A stretch of 64,000 nucleotides of DNA from the NCBI RefSeq assembly GCF_025642155.1, contig NZ_CP106798.1:6882001-6946000 (forward strand), written 5' to 3'. This document shows, piece by piece, positions 55,483 to 64,000 of this stretch. Within the stretch, counting starts at the first letter, position 1, and each line of letters begins with the position of its first letter. The stretch comes from Streptomyces sp. HUAS 15-9 (lineage in GTDB: Bacteria > Actinomycetota > Actinomycetes > Streptomycetales > Streptomycetaceae). A program made the position numbers and the translations under genes. A model generated the notes under the pieces. The model searched no databases, had not been told where the DNA came from, and was given only the letters and a program-made list of their open reading frames with translations.

Positions 55483-56847
55483 TTGTGGAGGTGTGCCCTG
55501 CCGCTCCTCCGCTATCCGACCGTGGACGAGCTGGGCGCCCGCGCGGCCGCGCTCGTCGCCCGCCGCCCCGAGGACGCCCGGCTGCGCCGCATCGGCACCT
55601 CCCGCGCGGGCGCGCCCCTGTGGCTGCTTTCCATCGGTCACGGCAGCCGGCACGCCCTCGTCGTGGCCGGGCCGCACGCCAACGAGCCGGTGGGCGGCGC
55701 CACCGCCCTGCGGCTGGCCGAGCGCACGCTCGCCGACTCCCGGCTCACCGAGGCCGCCGACACCACCTGGAACCTGCTGTTGTGCCTCGACCCCGACGGC
55801 TCCCGCCGCAACGAGGGCTGGCTGTCCGGGCCGTACACCCTGGACCACTACTTCCGGAACTTCTTCCGGCCCGGCTTCCTGGAACAGCCCGAATGGCTGC
55901 CCGAGGGCGCGGCCGCCGCCGTACTGCCCGAGACGCGCGCCCTGCTCCAGCTCCAGGACGAGCTGCGGCCCTTCCTCCAGTGCTCCCTGCACGGAGTCGA
56001 CGTCGGCGGCGGCTTCGTGGAGCTCACCCGCGACCTGCCCGGCCTGGCCCGGCGCGTCGCGCACTCCGCGGCCCGGCTCGGCATCCCCCGCGAACTCGGC
56101 GCGTACGACACCCTGTACTGGCCCAGCGTCGGACCCGCCGTCTACCGGATCCCGCCGCCGCGCCGGGGTGACCTGGCCGCGGCCATCACCGAGGCCGCCG
56201 TCGAGTCGACCTGGTTCCACCCGCACCGGTACGGCACGGTGACCGCGATCGTCGAGGCGCCGATGTGGGGCGTGGCCGCCGTGGAGGACGGCTCACCGCC
56301 CGCCGACCGGGACGCGGTGCTGCGCACCGTCAGCGGCACCCTGCGCCACGACACCCGGCTCCTGGACGACGTCCTCGCCCGGATCCGGCCCCAGCTGGCA
56401 GCCGTGCCCGACGTGGGCAGCCTGCTCGCGCCGGTCGACGACTATTTACTGGTCTGCCCCGGCCTCGCCGACTCCTGGGACCCCGACACCGACGACGGCA
56501 GCGCCCGCCCGCTGCCCGCGCTCAACACCGCCCACCTGGCCGCCCTGCGCATCTCCGGGCGCCGGCTGGCGCTGCGCACGGCCGGGCTGCTGCGGCGGCT
56601 CGTGCTCAGCACCGGGCACGATCCGGCCGGTGTCCTGCCGGACCTGGACCGGCTCATCGACGCGTGGTGCGCGGACTACCGCGACGGCTGCGGTGCGCGC
56701 TGGATCCCGGTGGCCCGCCAGGCCGAGTACCAGGCGCGTGTCGTGCTGAGCGCGTTCGAACTGGCACGGCAGCACGCGCGCGTGCCGTCCCGTTCGGGTG
56801 AGTCGGGCTGGGGTGCCGGCGCCGCCGTGCCGATGCACCGGGAATGA
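55483..56847 (+). CDS. M14-family zinc carboxypeptidase, TTA-containing
   Basis: The 454-aa product has zinc ligands His/Glu in GPHANEP (HxxE) and the third His in SLHGVDVGG, with the catalytic Glu in AIVEAPMW. It is paralogous to the gene at 57370. No signal peptide is present, so it is probably cytoplasmic. A TTA leucine codon at 56446-56448 suggests bldA-dependent translation. The start is uncertain: TTG at 55483 has no ribosome site, while GGAGG (55487-55491) sits correctly for a CTG at 55498, and the paralogue also aligns from about there. Its stop overlaps the start of the subtilisin-inhibitor gene (ATGA). Confidence 0.85.
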   Translation: MWRCALPLLRYPTVDELGARAAALVARRPEDARLRRIGTSRAGAPLWLLSIGHGSRHALVVAGPHANEPVGGATALRLAERTLADSRLTEAADTTWNLLLCLDPDGSRRNEGWLSGPYTLDHYFRNFFRPGFLEQPEWLPEGAAAAVLPETRALLQLQDELRPFLQCSLHGVDVGGGFVELTRDLPGLARRVAHSAARLGIPRELGAYDTLYWPSVGPAVYRIPPPRRGDLAAAITEAAVESTWFHPHRYGTVTAIVEAPMWGVAAVEDGSPPADRDAVLRTVSGTLRHDTRLLDDVLARIRPQLAAVPDVGSLLAPVDDYLLVCPGLADSWDPDTDDGSARPLPALNTAHLAALRISGRRLALRTAGLLRRLVLSTGHDPAGVLPDLDRLIDAWCADYRDGCGARWIPVARQAEYQARVVLSAFELARQHARVPSRSGESGWGAGAAVPMHRE

Positions 56848-57269
56848 CGTACTTCAAGCAAGCGACCGCCGTACGCGGCGCCCTGCTGGCGGCGGCCGCC
56901 CTCGTTGCCGCCTGCCCCGCCCCGGCCGCCCAGGCGGCGGCCCGGGACGCCCACTCCGGCAACTGGCTCTACCTCACCGTCACCCGGGGCGACACGCGGT
57001 CCGGCGACATGCGCGGCACCCTGCTGCTGTGCGACCCGCCCCTGGGCCACGCCCACGCGGCCGAGGCCTGCGCCGAACTGGAGGCGGCGGACGGCGACAT
57101 CGGCAGCCTCCGGGCGAATGCGGACGCCGTCTGCCCGATGATCTACGCCCCGGTCACCGTCCGCGTGTTCGGGCAGTGGCACGGCCGGACCGTCCAGAAC
57201 GAGAAGACGTTCTCCAACTCGTGCGCGATGGAAGCGGGGACGGGGGAGGTGTTCCGGCTGGACGACTGA
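56844..57269 (+). CDS. Subtilisin inhibitor-like (SSI family) secreted protein
   Basis: The 141-aa product has a signal peptide ending near AAQAAA (residue 34). The SSI fold has four mature Cys residues (LLCDPP, AEACAEL, DAVCPMIYAPVTVRVFGQW, SNSCAMEA). The reactive loop CPMIYAPV corresponds to CPMVYDPV of classic SSI. It inhibits extracellular serine proteases. Its start overlaps the stop of the M14 carboxypeptidase by 4 bp, so it is translated from the same mRNA. A strong hairpin follows at 57293-57336. Confidence 0.93.
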   Translation: MTYFKQATAVRGALLAAAALVAACPAPAAQAAARDAHSGNWLYLTVTRGDTRSGDMRGTLLLCDPPLGHAHAAEACAELEAADGDIGSLRANADAVCPMIYAPVTVRVFGQWHGRTVQNEKTFSNSCAMEAGTGEVFRLDD

Positions 57270-57292
57270 GTCCGGCCGGGCAGGGCCGCGCG

Positions 57293-57336
57293 GGCACGCG
57301 TGTGTGGGACGTGACGGTGCCCCACGCACGCGTGCC
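57293..57336. terminator. Bidirectional 16-bp-stem terminator hairpin
   Basis: The left arm (57293-57308, beginning GGCACGCGTG) pairs with the right arm (57321-57336, ending CACGCGTGCC) at 15 of 16 positions plus one G-U, across a 12-nt loop. It lies exactly between the convergent ends of the SSI gene (57269) and the second M14 gene (57370), so it probably stops transcription from both sides. Confidence 0.8.
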
Positions 57337-57369
57337 GGTCTCGCCCCGCCACTCTCCCCGTGCCGGGCC

Positions 57370-58620
57370 TCACGCCACCCGCTCGCGCGCGTACTGCGCC
57401 GCCACGAGGACCGTACGGGACTGGTGCTCCACCTGGTGCTCCAGCGGCACCCAGCGGGCCCGGAAACGCTCGGCGAAGGCGTCGCACCAGGAGGCGACGA
57501 GCTGTTCGAGCCCGGGAGCGGCGCGGTCGTCGGCCTCCTGGAGGACCCGTAGCAGCATCGCCGCCGCCCGCAGCGGCAGCCGCCGTCCGAAGGCGTCCAC
57601 ACTGCCCACGTATGCCCGGGTGGTGTCGATGGGTGGGGTGTGGATCCAGTCCTCGGCCAGGCCCGGGATCAGCTCCAGTGCCCACTTCGCGGCCCGCAGC
57701 AGTGGCCCCTCGGGGCCGTCCAGCCGTGGCAGGGCCTCGGCCAGCACCCGCTCCACCTCCAGCGCGTCCCGCTGCAGCCGGTGCGCGAGTTGCCGCATCG
57801 CCGCCACGGGGGCGGGGTGCGGAGCCGGGTCGTCCACCAGGTCGCTGGCCCACATCGGCACCTCCACCACCGCGGTCAGGCCGCCGTACCGGTGGGCGTG
57901 GTACCAGGTGCTGTGCCGTGCGTCGTCCGGCATGCTCGGGTAGGGAACGCCCGACTCCGGTCCGGGCATCACATGCACGCCGGGCCCGGAGGCGGGCCAG
58001 CCCGCGGCGTCCGAGGCGCCCGTCTCCACCGGGATGTGCAGCTCCGCCGCCGACTTGGCGAACGGCTCGGCGAGCCCCGGCACGTCCTTGGTCAGCTGCA
58101 CCCAGCTGCCGCCCAGATCGGTCCCGTGCAGGGTCACCTGGAGGAAGGGGCGCAGTTCGTCGATCACACCGGTCAGGGTCCGTGTCTCGGGCGGCAGCCG
58201 GTCGGGCGGCAGGACCGACGGCGACCACTCCGGCTGCTCGGGGCCGGCCGGCCGGTAGAAGCCCAGGTGGTAGTCGAACAGGCTGCGCGGCGCCGGGGTC
58301 ACATGCAGGCTGGCCCCGTCCGGGTCCGCGCACAGCAGGAAGTGCCAGGAGGTGTCGGCGCGCAGCCCCGGGGCGCGTACGACCCGTTCGGCGAGCGCGA
58401 GGAGGGTGCCGCCCCCGGTCGGCTCATTGGCGTGGGCGCCCGCCACCACCAGGACGGCCGGTCGGGCGTGGCCCACCGACAGCAGGTGCAGGGGTCTTCC
58501 CTCGCGTGAGACCCCCACCTGCCGCAACGTGCACAGGCCGGGCCGGTGAGCGGCCAATGCCCGGGCGGTCGCGATCAGTTCGGGAACACTGGGGTAACGC
58601 AGCTCCGGCAGGAGACTCAC
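57370..58620 (-). CDS. M14-family zinc carboxypeptidase (paralogue)
   Basis: The 416-aa product has zinc ligands in GAHANEPTGG (HxxE) and TLHGTDLGG, with the catalytic Glu in AVVEVPMWA. It is paralogous along its whole length to the gene at 55483 (shared LRYPSVPEL/LRYPTVDEL start and WYHAHRYGGLTAVVE/WFHPHRYGTVTAIVE). There is no signal peptide. The start may be GTG at 58620 (VSLLPELRY) or GTG at 58662; neither has an ideal ribosome site, and a TTGACA hexamer at 58676-58681 favours the shorter form. The two paralogues face each other across the SSI gene and a shared terminator. Confidence 0.85.
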   Translation of the reverse strand: MSLLPELRYPSVPELIATARALAAHRPGLCTLRQVGVSREGRPLHLLSVGHARPAVLVVAGAHANEPTGGGTLLALAERVVRAPGLRADTSWHFLLCADPDGASLHVTPAPRSLFDYHLGFYRPAGPEQPEWSPSVLPPDRLPPETRTLTGVIDELRPFLQVTLHGTDLGGSWVQLTKDVPGLAEPFAKSAAELHIPVETGASDAAGWPASGPGVHVMPGPESGVPYPSMPDDARHSTWYHAHRYGGLTAVVEVPMWASDLVDDPAPHPAPVAAMRQLAHRLQRDALEVERVLAEALPRLDGPEGPLLRAAKWALELIPGLAEDWIHTPPIDTTRAYVGSVDAFGRRLPLRAAAMLLRVLQEADDRAAPGLEQLVASWCDAFAERFRARWVPLEHQVEHQSRTVLVAAQYARERVA

Positions 58621-58772
58621 CCCCGTCTTGTCCGCCCGGCTTCGCAATCCCCAGTGCCGCACGGCGTAGGTGAACTGTCAAGAACAGCGCGGGGGAGCCT
58701 CCAGGGGGCGCCCAGATGCATTCGAGGTTGAGACGACGGCGACGACCGTCACCTCCCGTGAACGACACTCCT

Positions 58773-58844
58773 CGACCCGCTCCAGCAGCACCACCGGCCG
58801 TCCTCAGCCCGCACCGCCGACCCGCTCCAGCAGCACCACCGGCC
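58773..58844. repeat. Perfect 27-bp direct repeat at the 3' end of treY
   Basis: Identical 27-bp copies at 58773-58799 and 58818-58844 start CGACCCGCTCCAGCAGCACC. The second copy encodes the last residues of TreY (RPVVLLERV) and the first lies just past the stop codon. The 45-bp offset is 15 codons, so the arrangement looks like an in-frame tandem duplication of the gene's end, with one copy now outside the reading frame. Confidence 0.85.
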
Positions 58845-61173
58845 TCGACCCGAACAACTCGGCCACGCGCGCGTGCCCTGTGAACTTCCGTTCCGGTGTC
58901 AGTACGTCGGCCCAGTGTCCCGGGGGCAGTGGCAGCCGGGTGTCGTGCCAGCCGCCTGCCTGCGCCAGGCGGAGCGACAGTCGGGTCACGGCCGTGACCA
59001 CCTCCCCGGAGCGTGCGAACGCCACACAGTGGGCCGCGGCCGGGCCCTCGGCGTCCAGTGGGGTGTACGTGGCCGTGTCGCCGAAGGCGTCCGGGCGGCG
59101 GGCGCGCAGGCGGATTGCCGCCGCCGTCAGTGCTGCCTTTTCCCCGGACGTGCCCGCCTCCCGCGGGGGCGGGAACCGCACCGGGCGCCGGTTGTCGGGG
59201 TCCACCAGTGCCCGGTACTCGTCCTCCGTGCCCTGGTAGAGGTCCGGCACCCCGGGCATCGTCAGATGGACCAGGGCGGTGCCCAGCACGTTCGCCCGGA
59301 TGTGGGCCTCCAGGGAGCCGCGGAAGGCGGCCACGCGCTCGCCGGGCGCCCCGCACGGCCCCTCCGCGACGAACGCGGCCACCGCCTCCTCGTACGGCGG
59401 CTCCTGCTCCGTCCAGCTCGTGTACAGGCCGGCCTCGCGGACATGCTTGAGCAGGGCCTCGCCGACCCGTTCCGCGTCCGCCGGGCCGAGCCCGAACACC
59501 GTCTGCCAGGCGGCCCAGGCCAGCTGCGCGTCCGGTACGCCCTCGCCGTCCCGGGTCACCTCGGTGAGCACGTCCGCCCAGCGCCCGGGGCACTCGGTCA
59601 GCACGGCGAGCGCCGCACGCACGTCGGCGCTGCGCTTGGTGTCGTGCGTCGTCACCACGGTCCCGGTGACCGGCCAGTCGCGCTGCACACGCGCGCAGTA
59701 CGCGTGGAACTCCGCCGGGGACACCCCCGGGCGGCCCGGGTCGCCGCCCACCTCGGTGGCCGAGAGCAACGGCACATAGCGGTAGAACGCCGTGTCCTCC
59801 ACGGACTTGGCGCGCAGGGCCGACGACGTCTGCGCGAACCGCGCGCGGAACTCCGCGAGCCCGGGAGTGTCATCCGCGGAACCGACCAGCAGGCCACGCA
59901 CCACATCGACCGCCCGGCCCTCCTCGGGCACGACAAAGGCACGGCGGGCCTCCTCGGCGGCCTCCTCGGTGACGACGGCGGCCGCGTCACCGGAGGCGTA
60001 CGGCCGGTAGACCCGCAGCCGCACCAGCAGCTCCTGCAGCGCGGTGCGCAGCGCCCACGGGGCCCGGTCGCGCAGCGCCGGGTCCGGCGAGCCGGTGCAC
60101 AGCCGGTTCGCCGCCCGGGTCAGCCGGTCCGTCTCGGCGGCCAGCTCATGCGTGAGCACCTTGTACGCCGCCCGCCGCACCGTCGCCTCCCAGTCGCCGC
60201 CCCGGTCCGTCTGCGGGGCCGCGAACCTCCGGTACCGGCCCAGCAGTTCACCGGCCCCCACCGGGTCCGTGAACAGGCCGTCGACGTGCCGGAGGGCGTC
60301 GTAGCCGGTGGTGCCCGCGACGGGCCAGGAGGCGGGCAGGGGCTCCCCGTCGGCGAGGATCTTCTCCACGACCGTCCAGCGTCCGCCACTCGCCTCGTGC
60401 AGCCGCGCCAGGTAGCCGTCGGGGTCGGCGAGACCGTCGGGATGGTCGATGCGCAGCCCGTCCACCACGCCCTCGTACAGCAGCCGCAGGATCTTGCGGT
60501 GCGTGGCCTCGAAGACCTCCGGGTCCTCCACCCGTACCCCGATGAGCTCCGAGATGCTGAAGAACCGCCGGTAGTTGAGCTCCGTACGGGCCAGCCGCCA
60601 CCACACCGGGCGGTACCACTGCGCGTCCAGGAGCTGCGGCAGCGCAAGCTCCTCGGTGCCCTCGCGGAGCGGGAACACATGGTCGTGGTAGCGCAGCACG
60701 TCGCCGTCGACCACCAGCTGCCCGAGCTCCGCGCCGACCGGCCCGCCGAGCACCGGCAGCAGCACCTGCCCGCCCTGTGCGTCCCAGTCGATGTCGAACC
60801 AGCGCGCGTACGGCGACTTGGGGCCCTCCCGCAGCACCTCCCACAGGGCGCGGTTGTGGCGCGGGGCCATGGCCATGTGGTTGGGCACGATGTCCACGAC
60901 CAGGCCGAGTCCGTGCTCCCGCGCGGTGCGTGACAGCGCGCGCAGGCCTTCCTCACCGCCGAGTTCGCCCCGCACGCGCGCGTGGTCCACCACGTCGTAG
61001 CCGTGCGTGGAGCCCGGGACGGACTCCAGGACGGGGGACAGATGCAGATGGGAGACGCCGAGCGAGGCCAGGTAGGGGACGGCCGCCGCCGCGGCCGCGA
61101 ACGGGAACTCGGGCTGCAGCTGCAAGCGGTAGGTGGCCGTCGGCACCACCGGGTCGGGTCGCTCTGATGTCAT
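58804..61173 (-). CDS. treY: Malto-oligosyltrehalose synthase TreY
   Basis: The 789-aa GH13 enzyme has the TreY N-terminus (TATYRLQLQPEFPF) and the catalytic Asp in VDGLRIDHPDGL, Glu in TVVEKILADG and Asp in VTTHDTKRSADVR. It isomerises the reducing end of maltooligosaccharides to an alpha-1,1-linked trehalose unit, which TreZ then releases. The ATG at 61173 is 91 bp downstream of glgX on the same strand, so glgX-treY are likely co-transcribed. Its 3' end shows a 27-bp duplication. Confidence 0.95.
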   Translation of the reverse strand: MTSERPDPVVPTATYRLQLQPEFPFAAAAAAVPYLASLGVSHLHLSPVLESVPGSTHGYDVVDHARVRGELGGEEGLRALSRTAREHGLGLVVDIVPNHMAMAPRHNRALWEVLREGPKSPYARWFDIDWDAQGGQVLLPVLGGPVGAELGQLVVDGDVLRYHDHVFPLREGTEELALPQLLDAQWYRPVWWRLARTELNYRRFFSISELIGVRVEDPEVFEATHRKILRLLYEGVVDGLRIDHPDGLADPDGYLARLHEASGGRWTVVEKILADGEPLPASWPVAGTTGYDALRHVDGLFTDPVGAGELLGRYRRFAAPQTDRGGDWEATVRRAAYKVLTHELAAETDRLTRAANRLCTGSPDPALRDRAPWALRTALQELLVRLRVYRPYASGDAAAVVTEEAAEEARRAFVVPEEGRAVDVVRGLLVGSADDTPGLAEFRARFAQTSSALRAKSVEDTAFYRYVPLLSATEVGGDPGRPGVSPAEFHAYCARVQRDWPVTGTVVTTHDTKRSADVRAALAVLTECPGRWADVLTEVTRDGEGVPDAQLAWAAWQTVFGLGPADAERVGEALLKHVREAGLYTSWTEQEPPYEEAVAAFVAEGPCGAPGERVAAFRGSLEAHIRANVLGTALVHLTMPGVPDLYQGTEDEYRALVDPDNRRPVRFPPPREAGTSGEKAALTAAAIRLRARRPDAFGDTATYTPLDAEGPAAAHCVAFARSGEVVTAVTRLSLRLAQAGGWHDTRLPLPPGHWADVLTPERKFTGHARVAELFGSRPVVLLERVGGAG

Positions 61174-61264
61174 GCAGACTACGTACCCATCCCGCCGCCC
61201 TTCGTGTCACGGCGCCCGGCACGTGGCCCACGCGCGCGACCGGCATTCGAGCGAAGCCCCTGTC

Positions 61265-63418
<2,154 letters not shown>

Positions 63419-63600
63419 GGAAACGACTCTTCCAGGTGTCCCGCACCCCTGGGGGTGCCTTGGCCACGAGTCTGCCCGAAAGTGAGGGAACCCCCTGTGA
63501 CTTACGTCCCTCTTATCGGTCGACCAGTGCATACGAGGTATGCCGAATCCAGTGGGGCAGACACGTACTCCCGGGGCCACAGGGGGAGTAGGGGGAAGAT

Positions 63601-64000
63601 GTGCGCAGGACAGTGCACCGCCATCTGGGCAAGGTGATGGCCGGTGCGGCCGTAGCGGTGGCGGGTACCGCCGTGATGGTCGGGATCACCCTGCCGGGGA
63701 CGGCAGGGGCCGACGAAACAGGAGGAGCCAACCAGAATTCGCAGTCCGCCCAGCAGGCCGGGCAGGACTCCGGCGCCGTGCGGCCGGGAGTCGTGGAGCA
63801 GGCGCCGGCCGAGGGCGCGAAGGGCAAGGGCCGCGACCCGCTGACCGACGACGAGATCAAGCGGGTCGAGCAGATCGCCGTGAACCGGCAGCTGCTCCAC
63901 ACGAGCGAGGACGTCGACGGGGGCCACGGTCCGCAGCGCCTCAGCGTCGACCTGGCGGACCCGGACTCCGACGAGGTGGACGATCCCGACGCGCCGCGGC
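63601..64000 (+). CDS. Secreted protein of unknown function (5' end only)
   Basis: The frame opens at a GTG at 63601, with GGGGGAGTAGGGGGAAG upstream, and runs off the right edge after 133 codons without a stop. It encodes VRRTVHRHLGKVMAGAAVAVAG, a signal peptide with a hydrophobic core ending GTAGADE, then an acidic region (GRDPLTDDEIKRVEQIAVNRQLL, LADPDSDEVDDPDAPR). It resembles Streptomyces exported proteins sometimes labelled 'Tat pathway signal sequence', although no RR-x-FLK motif is present. It is divergent from glgX with 182 bp between. Confidence 0.7.
   Translation, partial: MRRTVHRHLGKVMAGAAVAVAGTAVMVGITLPGTAGADETGGANQNSQSAQQAGQDSGAVRPGVVEQAPAEGAKGKGRDPLTDDEIKRVEQIAVNRQLLHTSEDVDGGHGPQRLSVDLADPDSDEVDDPDAPR

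Larger units (their letters stand above)
49862..60983. repeat. Cluster of palindromic decamer ACGCGCGCGT (9 copies)
   Basis: Exact copies begin at 49862, 53175, 53872, 54565, 54742, 56774, 58865 and 60974, and a near-copy lies in the terminator arm near 57296. A tenth-type outlier begins at 9904. Some lie in genes (often as HARV codons on either strand), others in gaps (49862, 54742). Confidence 0.6.

Noticed and set aside
58676..58681. TTGACA as proof of the M14 paralogue promoter
   Set aside because: The hexamer is a perfect -35 on the minus strand, but no -10-like sequence lies 16-19 bp downstream, so it was used only as weak support for the shorter start.

Overview
The window is chromosomal DNA of a Streptomyces (or a very close actinomycete). 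The evidence is the GC-rich sequence with G/C-biased third codon positions, frequent GTG and TTG starts, 4-nt ATGA/GTGA start-stop overlaps, a Cvn 'conservon', a two-domain geosmin synthase, a CprB-type gamma-butyrolactone-receptor homologue, a subtilisin-inhibitor-like protein, and rare TTA (bldA-type) codons. The order murC, msrB, conservon, cprB, geoA, treZ/treY recalls the SCO6045-SCO6073 region of S. coelicolor. That comparison is from memory and was not checked.

Layout. (1) 1-3.1 kb, minus strand: a three-gene unit of a DUF692/MNIO iron-oxidase homologue with a fused C-terminal domain, a DUF4142 protein and a TIGR04222-like membrane protein cut by the left edge. This is one of the two least understood units here. 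(2) 3.3-12.9 kb: housekeeping and envelope genes (PTH2 peptidyl-tRNA hydrolase, a small ABC exporter, a zinc-ribbon protein, polysaccharide deacetylase, YbhB-like lipoprotein, slipin, ZapE, RibD-like reductase, murC, msrB). (3) 13.1-25.9 kb: an accessory-looking block with two SpoIIE/PP2C phosphatases, a GMC oxidoreductase convergent with an APC permease, and a minus-strand operon of a Cys-rich zinc-ribbon-like protein, a membrane protein and a 1253-aa CHAT caspase-like protein. That operon is a candidate uncharacterised conflict or signalling module. (4) 26.1-35.5 kb: a glycine-betaine-type ABC transporter whose binding-protein gene is separated from it by a complete four-gene conservon (cvnA-D). 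The binding protein is followed by an aromatic-amino-acid-lyase homologue that lacks the MIO-forming Ala-Ser-Gly.

(5) 35.5-41.2 kb: LytR-CpsA-Psr protein, peptidase E homologue, a DUF6230/DUF6114 pair, a small secreted protein and a membrane-anchored AA10 LPMO. (6) 41.2-49.9 kb: cprB with an operator-like palindrome and a TTA codon, a DUF89 protein, a P450 and alpha/beta-hydrolase pair, geosmin synthase and a phenoxazinone-synthase-like multicopper oxidase. (7) 50-64 kb: a PDZ protein, aminopeptidase P, an APH-fold protein with a degenerate catalytic loop, then the glycogen-to-trehalose genes treZ, treY and glgX. Interleaved with these are a DUF1707-FHA protein, two paralogous M14 carboxypeptidases and an SSI-like inhibitor. 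The window ends inside a secreted-protein gene.

No tRNA, rRNA, CRISPR array, transposase or integrase was recognised. Repeats include a dispersed ~45-bp inverted-repeat element (two copies, both inside coding sequence), several in-frame tandem repeats, and a palindromic decamer ACGCGCGCGT present ten times, nine of them between 49.8 and 61.0 kb.
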